Below, in pieces: positions 26,060-34,316 of a DNA stretch of 64,000 nt (position 1 is its first letter; the number at the start of each line of letters is the position of its first letter). Origin of the DNA: an uncultured Bacilli bacterium (GTDB lineage: Bacteria; Bacillota_I; Bacilli_A; RF39; UBA660); contig CAKOHH010000004.1 in NCBI GenBank assembly GCA_934085675.1, positions 1 to 64,000 on the forward strand. The letters run 5' to 3'. The position numbers were made by a program, and so were the translations under genes. Under the pieces are notes generated by a model that saw only the letters and a program-made list of their open reading frames with translations, did no database searches and was not told the origin of the DNA.

Positions 26060-26362
26060 CTATATTTGTTTAAATGTATCTACTATTTCTTGAAGTTTAT
26101 CAACTTTATCTTCAAGTTCTGATAATTTAATCTTCTTACCTAGGTTATTAGCATATATATCACTTGAATAATTAAAAGCTAGAAAGGTTATATCATTAAT
26201 TATTATTCTATGTGGTTCCAGATATGTAAGTTTAGTTTTATCTATTGTTCTTAAATTACCATTAATAATAATTGGTTTAACTCTACAAAACTCACAAATA
26301 AATTCTAATCTCTTTCTTAATGATTCTTCCATTCTAACTTCTTGCTTGATAACATTTACCAT
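26060..26362 (-). CDS. hypothetical protein with C-terminal coiled coil
   Basis: The protein of about 100 aa has a helix with EESLRKRLEFICEFCRVK, a beta-rich middle (PIIINGNLRTI ... RIIINDITFLAFNY) and a C-terminal heptad-like helix (LSELEDKVDKLQEIVDTF). The start at 26362 follows AAGGA at nine bases and is preferred over the upstream TTG. It is unrecognised and is the first gene of the small run ending near abiF. Confidence 0.55.
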   Translation of the reverse strand: MVNVIKQEVRMEESLRKRLEFICEFCRVKPIIINGNLRTIDKTKLTYLEPHRIIINDITFLAFNYSSDIYANNLGKKIKLSELEDKVDKLQEIVDTFKQI

Positions 26363-26401
26363 TTTAATCAATCCTTTCTTTGAAAGACTTTTTTCTAAAC
26401 A

Positions 26402-26433
26402 AGAAAAAAATCAATCCTAATTTAGAATTGATT
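26402..26433 (-). terminator. terminator of tRNA-Thr
   Basis: On the minus strand AATCAAT-T-CTAA pairs with TTAG-G-ATTGATT (12 bp with one wobble) before a run of seven Ts, downstream of tRNA-Thr. Confidence 0.75.
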
Positions 26434-26480
26434 GTCTATTTATTCTCGAAACTATAAAAAGGTTCGAGCGGATTTCACTA

Positions 26481-26554
26481 TGGTGCCGATTGGCAGAATT
26501 GAACTGTCCTCTGATGCTTACCATGCATCTGTACTACCACTGTACTAAATCGGC
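26481..26554 (-). tRNA. tRNA-Thr (anticodon GGT)
   Basis: The 74-nt cloverleaf has acceptor GCCGATT/AATCGGC, D stem GTAC/GTAC, anticodon stem GATGC/GCATC with loop ATGGTAA, T loop TTCAATT, discriminator A and an encoded CCA. The second T-stem pair is an A-C mismatch (GACAG against CTGCC). It marks one edge of the abiF islet. Confidence 0.88.
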
Positions 26555-26616
26555 ATACATTAATCTTATCATAAAATAAGACTAATGCAAGATAAAATGA
26601 ATTTATAACTTAAAAT

Positions 26617-27234
26617 TTATTTTAAACCTTGAACTTTATTAGAAAGATTAACAAAATCATCGTTACCTTCATAATATCTACGGTCAAATAAAATCCAACC
26701 ATCAGAGGCATTTTCAACCTGAGGTTTAATTGAATTTTTAATATCTTCAGGATAATATTCAATATCCTTTAAGGCATTTTCTAAAGTAAAATATCCATCC
26801 ATTTCATATTTTTTAGCTTGGATATCAGACTCTAATTTGCTGACGTATAAAACGAATTTGGCATCTTTTGTTTTCTCAGCAACTGCTTCATCATATAAGT
26901 TCAAAAGTTCATCACGCATTTGTAATGGCTCAAGCATAGATATGATATTTTCTCTATCTGCTTCTTTCTTTTCCTCTTTAGATAAAACACTATGTTCAGA
27001 AGTTTTTGCTTTTACAAGTTCTTTTACAAATAACATTTTAAAAATTTTAGCAAAATCAATGTCGTTATAACCTTTTAGTTCACTTATAATACCAATTACT
27101 AATGTCATAGTACCATAAATATGATCAGCAACAGATTCAATCTTATCGGCTGGAATACCAACCTCTTTCCAACCTGTACGAATTACATCCTTTAATTTGT
27201 TAGCTTCTAAATAAAAATTTATTACATTTTCCAT
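26617..27234 (-). CDS. HD-domain-like protein with lost metal ligands
   Basis: The 205-aa helical protein resembles YfbR/HD_3-type phosphohydrolases. The first ligand histidine is kept (ESVADH, about 33-38), but the HD pair is replaced (MLFVKELVKA where a catalytic HDLVE would be expected, about 67-76). It is therefore probably a catalytically dead relative, perhaps a binding or regulatory protein. It is a single gene between tRNA-Thr and feoB. Confidence 0.65.
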   Translation of the reverse strand: MENVINFYLEANKLKDVIRTGWKEVGIPADKIESVADHIYGTMTLVIGIISELKGYNDIDFAKIFKMLFVKELVKAKTSEHSVLSKEEKKEADRENIISMLEPLQMRDELLNLYDEAVAEKTKDAKFVLYVSKLESDIQAKKYEMDGYFTLENALKDIEYYPEDIKNSIKPQVENASDGWILFDRRYYEGNDDFVNLSNKVQGLK

Positions 27235-27323
27235 ATTTTTAATGTCTCCTTTCGGTTATATTATATCATTCTGAAATAACTTTGCAATAAATTTTACAAT
27301 CAAACTTATTTAGCCAAAATCGA

Positions 27324-29273
27324 CTATGTCAACAAGAAATGAAGAATGAATGTTAAAAATAAACCGGTCACTGTTGGAATTAAAAAGGCCAAAAAGGTAT
27401 AACTCCAACTTTTACTTTCTTTTTTTATTGATAAAAGAGTTGTTGTACATGGATAATGACAAAGGGATATGATTAAAAAGCATATGGCTGTTATGTATGT
27501 CCAACCATTATTTACTAAAATATGCCTTAAACTTTCCATTGATGTATAAGAAACTAAGGCGTTACTTTTGGTATAACAAAGTAAAAGTGATGGGATAACT
27601 ATTTCATTTGCAGGCATTCCTAAGATAAAAGCTAAAATAATAGCCCCATCAAGGCCAAACAAATGGCCAAAATTATTTAACTTAGTAACTAATAATAAAA
27701 GAAAAGTACTATTTCCTAATTGCCAAGAAGCTAAAAGATAAATTAAAATTCCTAAAGGAAAGGAAACTAACATGGCTCTTTTTAAAACGGGAAAAGCTTT
27801 TTCTTTTAAGGCTTGTGAAAAAGTTTTCCAGATAGATGGTCTTCTAAAAGTTGGTAATTCTAAAATAAACATAACTTCTTCTTTTTTAAAGATAAAATGA
27901 TTCAAAATTTTTGTCCAAAGAAAAGTTAAAATGATACCCAAAGTGATAATTAGTAATAATCCTAATGCAACTAAAAGACTACTAAATAAGGAATTATCTG
28001 TCACAAAAAATAAGCTTATCATTGTTATCATGGCTGGAAAACGACCATTGCAAGGCATAAAATTATTAGTTAACATGGCTAAAAGTCGCATTTTTTTATC
28101 TTCCATAATCCTTGAGTTTGTCACACCAATCGCGTTACAACCAAGACCCATACACATTGTTAAACTTTGTTTGCCACAAGATCCACATTTTTTAAATGGT
28201 TTATCCATATTAAAAGCAATTCTTGGAAATAAACCGTAATCTTCTAAATATGAAAAAAGAGGAAAGAAAATAATTAGTGGAGGCATCATAACTGATACTA
28301 CCCAATAAAAGGTCCGATATCCACCTAAAATGAGAGGATGTAAAATAAAATCAGGTAAAAAAGAAAAGAACATTAATAAATATTTTTCACCACTTGCGAA
28401 AAAAGAAAACATAAAGTCTGATGGGATATTTGACGCAAAAATCGTTAACCAAAGAATAACTAAAAAAATAATACTGGTGACAACAAAAGAAGAAATTTTA
28501 TGACTAAGAATTTTATTCCAAAAAATATCTTCTTTTTTTAAAGTTTGCTTTTTTCTTTCAACAATATTTTCTAGTAATTTATCCGCACAATGAATATAAC
28601 TTTTTAATAGTTCTTCCCGACTTATATAGTTTTTATAAAAACGTAACACTTTTTGTAAACTTTCATTTTTACAAGGTTTTTCTTGATATAAATAAGAAAC
28701 AGGTTTATCAACGTAGGAATTGGTAAGCTTTAAATAATTAGCAATTTTACCTTCATGTTTTACTTTAAAAATATTAGGATTTACTTTAAAATGGTTCATT
28801 TCATCACATAATCTAGCACACCCAGTTCCATCGCTTGCTTTTGTAATAATAATAGGAACATTTAACCTTTGTTGCAATTTAATGACATCAATATTTATCT
28901 TTTGAGATGTTGCTTCATCCATTAAATTTAAACAGATAATTACCTTGTCAGTAACATCTAAAACTTCTAAAAGTAAAACTATACTTCTTTCTATATTCGA
29001 GGCATCTAAAACAACCACGGCTAAATCATAATCTAAAGAACAAACAAAAGATGAGGCAATTTTTTCTTCTTTACTTTCACCTATCAAAGAATAGGTTCCT
29101 GGTAAATCAACAACTTCCCAAAGTGTATCTTTATAGCTAAATGTAGCATAAGCATTTTTGACTGTTTTACCTGTCCAATTACCTGTATGTTCATTTTTAT
29201 GAGTTAAAAAATTAAATAACGAGGATTTACCAACATTAGGATTACCAACAAAACATGCTCTTTTCTTTTTCAT
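27324..29273 (-). CDS. feoB: ferrous iron transporter FeoB
   Basis: The protein of about 649 aa imports ferrous iron. The N-terminal G domain shows FVGNPNVGKSSLFN (about 6-19), switch TGKTV, DLPGTYSL (G3) and LNLMDEA (G4). The membrane part begins at about 260, with a CGSCGKQS ... CMGLGCNAIGV core and a final helical bundle. The start at 29273 overlaps the feoA stop (ATGA), and GGGTGAT inside feoA acts as the ribosome-binding site. Confidence 0.95.
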   Translation of the reverse strand: MKKKRACFVGNPNVGKSSLFNFLTHKNEHTGNWTGKTVKNAYATFSYKDTLWEVVDLPGTYSLIGESKEEKIASSFVCSLDYDLAVVVLDASNIERSIVLLLEVLDVTDKVIICLNLMDEATSQKINIDVIKLQQRLNVPIIITKASDGTGCARLCDEMNHFKVNPNIFKVKHEGKIANYLKLTNSYVDKPVSYLYQEKPCKNESLQKVLRFYKNYISREELLKSYIHCADKLLENIVERKKQTLKKEDIFWNKILSHKISSFVVTSIIFLVILWLTIFASNIPSDFMFSFFASGEKYLLMFFSFLPDFILHPLILGGYRTFYWVVSVMMPPLIIFFPLFSYLEDYGLFPRIAFNMDKPFKKCGSCGKQSLTMCMGLGCNAIGVTNSRIMEDKKMRLLAMLTNNFMPCNGRFPAMITMISLFFVTDNSLFSSLLVALGLLLIITLGIILTFLWTKILNHFIFKKEEVMFILELPTFRRPSIWKTFSQALKEKAFPVLKRAMLVSFPLGILIYLLASWQLGNSTFLLLLVTKLNNFGHLFGLDGAIILAFILGMPANEIVIPSLLLCYTKSNALVSYTSMESLRHILVNNGWTYITAICFLIISLCHYPCTTTLLSIKKESKSWSYTFLAFLIPTVTGLFLTFILHFLLT

Positions 29274-29497
29274 ATTATCACCCATATTAAAGAGGCATCT
29301 TCATCACGAAGTGTAAATATCGTACTTGCTGTTTTATAAGCCCTTGCGCCTTTTAAAGGACTTTCTAACATACCAGTTATTGTTTTACCTTCTAAAACAC
29401 CAAAATGCAATAATTTAAAGCGTTTTTTTTCTGGTAAGAAAATACTTTTAATTATAACAGGTTCATTTAAAGGAATATCTGTTAATTTTTTTAGCAT
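29270..29497 (-). CDS. feoA: FeoA iron-transport accessory protein
   Basis: The 75-aa SH3-like protein has the FeoA pattern LTDIPLNEPVIIKSI ... LLHFGVLEGKTI ... LRDEDASLIWV. It is thought to regulate FeoB from the cytosol. The ATG at 29497 with AGGATG upstream is preferred over the longer frame starting at 29551. It is translationally coupled to feoB by a 4-bp overlap. Confidence 0.88.
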   Translation of the reverse strand: MLKKLTDIPLNEPVIIKSIFLPEKKRFKLLHFGVLEGKTITGMLESPLKGARAYKTASTIFTLRDEDASLIWVII

Positions 29498-29576
29498 ACT
29501 ATCACATCCTATTAATAAGTTATGCCATTCTAAAATATTTGTCCTATGCATATCTTTTTAAAAAGGGGGCTTTTTT

Positions 29577-29852
29577 ATGTTTCCTTTTAATATCGACCCA
29601 CAGCTTTATGCTTTATCAGCCACTTTGGTTGGTGCCGCAATTGCCCCATCAATGAATTCCTTAGAAAGCGTAAGCATTGGTAACTGGCTTGTTTTACTAG
29701 GAGATTATTTAATTGCCTACTCAGGCCAACTTGCCCTTATAAATAATAAACAAAATAATCAGAATCAAAATATTGATATTAATACTATTTTGAATACTTT
29801 AGAAAAAATAGAATGTGAACTGGAAAAGTTAAAAAAAGAAGGCAAAATTTAA
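29577..29852 (+). CDS. small hypothetical protein
   Basis: The 91-aa protein has two mildly hydrophobic stretches (YALSATLVGAAIAPSM and IGNWLVLLGDYLIAYSGQLAL, about 10-55), an asparagine/glutamine linker and a C-terminal helix with heptads (LNTLEKIECELEKLKKE). A strong GGGGG site precedes the start. It stands alone between divergent feoA and convergent dnaI. A membrane or spore-related role is possible but not shown. Confidence 0.6.
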   Translation: MFPFNIDPQLYALSATLVGAAIAPSMNSLESVSIGNWLVLLGDYLIAYSGQLALINNKQNNQNQNIDINTILNTLEKIECELEKLKKEGKI

Positions 29853-30721
29853 TGTCTTCTATTTTCACTAATCATTTCTGTATCTATAGAAAGTTGTTTA
29901 ATTCTTTCCATAATTCTCCGTGATTTTATTTTTTCTTCACTAGAATCATCCATGCAAAAATGTTTTTCTAATTCTGAAAGAGTTAAATTAGATGTAAAGA
30001 ATGTTGTTAAATTACGATTCATTCTAGCCTGTAAAATCGTCCCTAATACTTCATCTCTTCCCCACTCACTTACTTTTTCGGCCCCGATATCATCAATACA
30101 TAAAATATCAATAGTTTGATATTCAAAAAGTCTTGCTTCATATTGTTCCCAATCTGATTTTAAAACCCGTAAAGTTTCAGGAAAATAAATAATTTTTACT
30201 TTGGCATCTTTTTTTTCTTTTAATTCATGAAGTAAAGCACTTATTAAAAAGGTTTTTCCAGCCCCAAAATTACCATGTAAATAAAGTCCTTTCATAGGTT
30301 TAGAAAAAGAAAATTCTTGATAAAAATTGTCTAACCATTTTATAACTAAAATTCTTTTTTTATCTTTAACATCAATATCTTTCATCCTAGCGGTCGTATT
30401 AATTTGTTCTTCACTCATTTTTTGTTTTTTTTCTTTAATTTCTTTCATTTTATATTTACATGGTTTATAGGTTGGATAAATCGTTTCATCCTTTTTCACT
30501 AAAATATTGATATGACCTTTTAAAGCATTCTTACATTCATATAAACCTTCACAATTTTGACAATTCTGTAATTCACTTAAAATATCTAAAAGTTTAGTTG
30601 TTCTAGTAAGAGCTTCTTCTTCTGTTAAATGTAATTTGGATATTAAAGCCTTAAATTGAGGATTTCTTGAAGCATCTTCATAATTTTTTTTTAAACTTTC
30701 ATAGTCCTTTTTAAAGTACAT
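29849..30721 (-). CDS. dnaI: primosomal helicase loader DnaI
   Basis: The 290-aa AAA+ protein loads the replicative helicase. Its N-terminal part has cysteines spaced for zinc (NCQNCEGLYEC ... PCKYK, about 53-92). The ATPase part has Walker A GNFGAGKTFLIS (about 151-162), Walker B DILCIDDIGAE (about 205) and sensor 1 TTFFTSNLTLSEL. It overlaps the upstream 194-aa gene by 31 bp and is in the dnaB-dnaI order typical of Bacillota. Confidence 0.93.
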   Translation of the reverse strand: MYFKKDYESLKKNYEDASRNPQFKALISKLHLTEEEALTRTTKLLDILSELQNCQNCEGLYECKNALKGHINILVKKDETIYPTYKPCKYKMKEIKEKKQKMSEEQINTTARMKDIDVKDKKRILVIKWLDNFYQEFSFSKPMKGLYLHGNFGAGKTFLISALLHELKEKKDAKVKIIYFPETLRVLKSDWEQYEARLFEYQTIDILCIDDIGAEKVSEWGRDEVLGTILQARMNRNLTTFFTSNLTLSELEKHFCMDDSSEEKIKSRRIMERIKQLSIDTEMISENRRH

Positions 30722-31275
30722 ATTTCTTCTTCCTTTCTTCTTTCTTTTTGTTCTTCTTCATATATTTTTAAATAAATAGTTAAATTTTTATCATTTATAA
30801 AATTCATACAACAATGTCCCGTAATTTGATTATAAAAATAAAAGTTATTTGTATTTTTAGCAACATAGTCACAAGAAACAATTCCTATTTTATGGGTATT
30901 TTGTATAAAGTAAACAAATTCTTGTCCTGTCAAAAGATAATTTCTTTCTTTCGCATATAAAACTAAATCTTCATAATTGTTAACGTCTTCCTTATTTAAT
31001 TTTATATTTCTTCGTCGTAAAGTTGTTTTATCTGATAATGAAACATTAGTCCAACAGTTAAAAAAGAAATGATCTGGCGTTTCAAAAAACATTTGGACAT
31101 TCAATAATTCAGGACTTTCTTTTTTTTCTATAACAGAAACACATTGTAATGAGTAAGAAGAGGCTTTAATTAATTCATATTCACAGAAAGAAAGTAAATA
31201 ATTTCTTTCAATAATATATTGTTCTAAATCAATATAACTAAAAATGTCTCGTTCATCAACACTAATATCATTCAT
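30691..31275 (-). CDS. unknown protein between dnaB and dnaI
   Basis: The 194-aa protein is mixed alpha/beta with two repeated-looking parts: DLEQYIIERNYLLSFCEYELI (about 16-36) and YEDLVLYAKERNYLLTGQEFVYFI (about 100-123), each followed by a beta-rich segment. The repeated ERNYLL suggests a duplicated domain. The tail is a charged helix. It overlaps both dnaB (8 bp) and dnaI (31 bp), so it is translated with the helicase loaders and may act in replication. I know no named family for it. Confidence 0.6.
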   Translation of the reverse strand: MNDISVDERDIFSYIDLEQYIIERNYLLSFCEYELIKASSYSLQCVSVIEKKESPELLNVQMFFETPDHFFFNCWTNVSLSDKTTLRRRNIKLNKEDVNNYEDLVLYAKERNYLLTGQEFVYFIQNTHKIGIVSCDYVAKNTNNFYFYNQITGHCCMNFINDKNLTIYLKIYEEEQKERRKEEEICTLKRTMKV

Positions 31276-32548
31276 ATTTTTTCAACATACTTTCTAATTC
31301 TTTTTCTTCTTCTTCAGTCATGCTTTCTTTGCTTATTTTTTCATCAAACCATACAGGTGGTTCTTCACTCACTTTTTTTACAGATACTTTATTAAATTTA
31401 TTAACATATTTTTTATGTTCTTTCTCTGCAACTTCCATCGCATCTTTGGCGGTTTCAATACCAAGACGTTTCCACTGCCCTGCAATCGTTTCTACAAAAG
31501 CATTATTAAGTTTATTATTATTTTTCTTTAAAACATAATCAATTAAAACATTTACAACAGCAGGTTTTAAACCAACATCTTCAAGCAAATATTCTAATAA
31601 TTTTAAATCTCTTACCGTAGGTGTTCCCGTTTTATATTTAGCACATAAAAAATCATAAGGTGTTGTGTTTTCAAAAACTTCAATGATTCTGCCCTTTTTA
31701 GAAGTATCACCACTAGGACTTTTTAAGTATTCTGGTTGAGCACGATAGATAAGGGTTGGAAGTTTACCATGATTATTATACTGATAATATTTTCTTGTTT
31801 GGATTCTTAAGGTATCTTTATCAATGGCCCCTTTTTCATTTATAGAAAGTCTTATAATCTCACACATTTTTAAAGTATCAATATTGTAAACAAAAGAAAG
31901 ATTATTAATTAAAGACTTCATTCGTTTATTTAAAATTTTTTCATTTAACATTCCTTTGGGTAAAGATGATATTAAAAGGTCAAAATCAATTTGGTCTTGA
32001 ACATTTAAAGGTAGAGTTTCTCTTCCTAAAGCCTCGATAGTTGGAACTTCACTAGATGATTTAAAAACTTCATCAAAATGGCTGGTCACTTCTTCATAGC
32101 CTTTTAAATTAATATTTAAAACGCTATATTCTTTTTTTAACAAATTATATTCAAATGCTCCGATATTATTATATAGAACAACATTAAAAATAGGATTTTG
32201 AAAAAATTCTTTAGGATTCATCGGTGAATATAACTCATAAACATAATTATTTGGCTCACTCGCCATAAAATAAGTTCTTAAAAGACCAACCCCTTCTAAG
32301 GTTTGACGAGCCAGTTTTATACTATCTAAATTTGTTTTTAAAATAGTCATTAAATGATGATGATTATAATCAGCACTAACAAAATTATAACGGTCTAAAT
32401 CTCGCCATAAAGTGAGATATAAACTAACTGCTAAAGAGCCAATAATGGGCTCATAAAGACTAACTAAGTATTTACGGTCTTGATCAGTTAAAATTGTTTT
32501 ATTTACAATCATATATTTATCAGCTGGTAAAAGGGTAACTACTGCCAT
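31268..32548 (-). CDS. dnaB: replication initiation and membrane attachment protein DnaB
   Basis: The 426-aa protein is of the Bacillus-type DnaB/DnaD superfamily (helicase co-loader, not the helicase). It has an N-terminal winged-helix region (about 18-110, LYEPIIGSLAVSLYLTLW) and a C-terminal DDBH2-type domain (about 295-390, PYDFLCAKYKTGTPTVRDLKLLEYLL ... IAGQWKRLGI). The acidic tail is EEEEKELESMLKKY. It is the first gene of the loader operon. Confidence 0.9.
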   Translation of the reverse strand: MAVVTLLPADKYMIVNKTILTDQDRKYLVSLYEPIIGSLAVSLYLTLWRDLDRYNFVSADYNHHHLMTILKTNLDSIKLARQTLEGVGLLRTYFMASEPNNYVYELYSPMNPKEFFQNPIFNVVLYNNIGAFEYNLLKKEYSVLNINLKGYEEVTSHFDEVFKSSSEVPTIEALGRETLPLNVQDQIDFDLLISSLPKGMLNEKILNKRMKSLINNLSFVYNIDTLKMCEIIRLSINEKGAIDKDTLRIQTRKYYQYNNHGKLPTLIYRAQPEYLKSPSGDTSKKGRIIEVFENTTPYDFLCAKYKTGTPTVRDLKLLEYLLEDVGLKPAVVNVLIDYVLKKNNNKLNNAFVETIAGQWKRLGIETAKDAMEVAEKEHKKYVNKFNKVSVKKVSEEPPVWFDEKISKESMTEEEEKELESMLKKYE

Positions 32549-32602
32549 ACTAAAGACCGCCTTCCTACTTTTATTATATAGAATTATTAATTTTAAGACA
32601 AG

Positions 32603-32632
32603 AAAAAAAGACCTTATTTTTTTGAAGTCTTT
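32603..32632 (-). terminator. terminator of the thioredoxin-like gene
   Basis: On the minus strand AAAGAC pairs with GTCTTT (32627-32632 with 32607-32612) followed by Ts. It overlaps the last codons of the thioredoxin-like gene. Confidence 0.6.
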
Positions 32633-33309
32633 ATTTTTTTTATTTCTTGTGGTTCTTCTTTATGATTTAAGATAGTTATTTGGGCTTCTAAGTTTTCTAC
32701 CTTGGCTGTTAAAGCCTTATTTTGATTATTAGTAACTGCCAATATGATTCCAGTTGCCGCAGCAAGGAAAACAAAATTCCAAATAATAACCGCTGTACTT
32801 GAAGTTCCTGATGCTTTTTTAGAATCGCCATTTTCAATTTCTTTTAAAATATCGTAACGAGCGTCTTTTTTTGTATCATACAAACTTTTAATAGCGCTTT
32901 TAATTTTTTCATCATAAGAACTACTATATCCTGTAAATACTTGGTCGCCAATAACAATGAAAGGCACTCCATCAGCACTCTTATCTAAAACTTTCGCAGC
33001 CTTATCCATTAAATCTGCATTTGAAGAATTACTCCATACTTCATATCCAACAACTTTAAAGTATTTGCCATACTCAGGAATGATACTATTTAAAAATTCT
33101 AAGAATTTTTGACAATATCCACAACTTTGACCATAGAATAAATAAACAATTGCTTGATCATCATTTTCACTATAGTTACTAAAATCATGAGTAATATTCT
33201 TTGATGTTAAAATTTCGTCTAAGTTTTCACCTTTGACTTCATCAGCAAAAACATGAGTTGGTAAAATCATAACTACCAATAATAATAAAGTTATCCAAAC
33301 TTTTTTCAT
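32614..33309 (-). CDS. exported membrane-anchored thioredoxin-like protein
   Basis: The protein of about 231 aa has a signal peptide (KKVWITLLLLVVMILPTHVFA), a thioredoxin fold with the redox pair in FYGQSCGYCQKF (about 62-73), cis-proline in DGVPFIV (about 112), a C-terminal membrane helix (about 170-192) and a cytosolic coiled tail. It would act outside the membrane in disulfide or metal chemistry. It lies 16 bp downstream of csoR in one operon, so it may be induced by copper-type stress. Confidence 0.8.
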   Translation of the reverse strand: MKKVWITLLLLVVMILPTHVFADEVKGENLDEILTSKNITHDFSNYSENDDQAIVYLFYGQSCGYCQKFLEFLNSIIPEYGKYFKVVGYEVWSNSSNADLMDKAAKVLDKSADGVPFIVIGDQVFTGYSSSYDEKIKSAIKSLYDTKKDARYDILKEIENGDSKKASGTSSTAVIIWNFVFLAAATGIILAVTNNQNKALTAKVENLEAQITILNHKEEPQEIKKIKTSKK

Positions 33310-33325
33310 AAACAACACTCTCTTT

Positions 33326-33613
33326 CTAATTTAATTTATCAAATAAACTGATAACATCATCAATAGCACTTAAATTATCATTCTTTAACTCATCAACGAT
33401 ACAAGTTTGTAAATGATTTTTGAGCATTTCCGTACCAAGGCTTTTTAAAGATTTATTAATTGCAGAAATTTGAATCATTATTTCATCACAATAACGATCT
33501 TCCAAAACCATTTCTTTAACGCCTCTTACTTGACCTTCAATGATATTTAAGCGTTTTATTAAATTTTTCTTTTCTTCGGTGCTTCGATGTTTTTTGCAAA
33601 TACATTTTGCCAT
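33326..33613 (-). CDS. csoR: CsoR/FrmR-family metal-sensing repressor
   Basis: The 95-aa all-helical repressor has the family pattern RLNIIEGQVRGVKEMV, the first ligand cysteine in DRYCDEI (about 42), and H-x3-C in NHLQTC (about 67 and 71), the copper-binding set of CsoR. The N-terminus adds CICKKH. It probably represses its own operon with the thioredoxin-like gene through the operator in its promoter. Confidence 0.88.
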   Translation of the reverse strand: MAKCICKKHRSTEEKKNLIKRLNIIEGQVRGVKEMVLEDRYCDEIMIQISAINKSLKSLGTEMLKNHLQTCIVDELKNDNLSAIDDVISLFDKLN

Positions 33614-33630
33614 TTTTCATCACCGACTTC

Positions 33631-33660
33631 ATTATATACCCTTATGAGGTATAAAATCAA
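33631..33660 (-). promoter_or_regulatory. csoR promoter with embedded operator
   Basis: On the minus strand TTGATT (33655-33660), an 18-base spacer and TATAAT (33631-33636) form a promoter. Inside the spacer TATACC (33635-33640) and GGTATA (33648-33653) form an inverted repeat resembling CsoR operators, with further near-symmetry toward the centre. The -35 box overlaps the end of rpe. Confidence 0.65.
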
Positions 33661-34277
33661 TTATCTTTTAGTTTTTTCACCATTTTTTCATAATTATCAC
33701 TTAAACAAATATAAGAACCCGCGACCACCTCATCAACATAAGGCCTTACCATTTTTATGGTAAAATCGTTAATTCCCCCATCAACTGAAATTTCTTTATG
33801 AAATAATTCTCTTATATTTTTTAATTTTTCAGGCGTTGTTTCTATAAATGTTTGTCCTCCTTTACCTGGATGAACACTCATAACTAAAATAGAATCAATC
33901 TCATTAAAATAAGGAGATAATTTACTAATATCCGTTTCAGGATTAATGGCTAACCCTTTTTCTATACCTAGCCGATCAAGTAATAAAAGACAGTCTTTCA
34001 CATTATCTATTTCACAGGGAATCGTGATGCGCATTGGTCTTAAAATACTTAAATCTACAATCGTATTAAAAGGATTTTCCATCATTAAATGGATATCTAA
34101 CTTCTTTGTACTCTCATTTAATAGGGCTAAGACTGGTTCTTTTTGATAATTATTCTCGCCACAAAAAAGACCATCCATTAAATCAACATGTAAATAATCA
34201 CCTGTTGTTTCATTTATTTTTTTTATAGTTGTTAAACTATCTTCCTTACTTTTTAAATAGGAAATAGATACTTTCAT
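33657..34277 (-). CDS. rpe: ribulose-phosphate 3-epimerase
   Basis: The 206-aa TIM-barrel enzyme interconverts ribulose-5-phosphate and xylulose-5-phosphate. Visible are HVDLMDG (catalytic aspartate about 32), DIHLMMENP (about 61), MSVHPGKGGQTF (about 133) and SVDGGI (about 163). It is slightly shorter than the usual 215-220 aa. It stands alone between csoR and the metallopeptidase gene. Confidence 0.92.
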   Translation of the reverse strand: MKVSISYLKSKEDSLTTIKKINETTGDYLHVDLMDGLFCGENNYQKEPVLALLNESTKKLDIHLMMENPFNTIVDLSILRPMRITIPCEIDNVKDCLLLLDRLGIEKGLAINPETDISKLSPYFNEIDSILVMSVHPGKGGQTFIETTPEKLKNIRELFHKEISVDGGINDFTIKMVRPYVDEVVAGSYICLSDNYEKMVKKLKDN

Positions 34278-34316
34278 ATAATCAAGTCCTCTCTAAAAGA
34301 TTATAACACATTTTTC

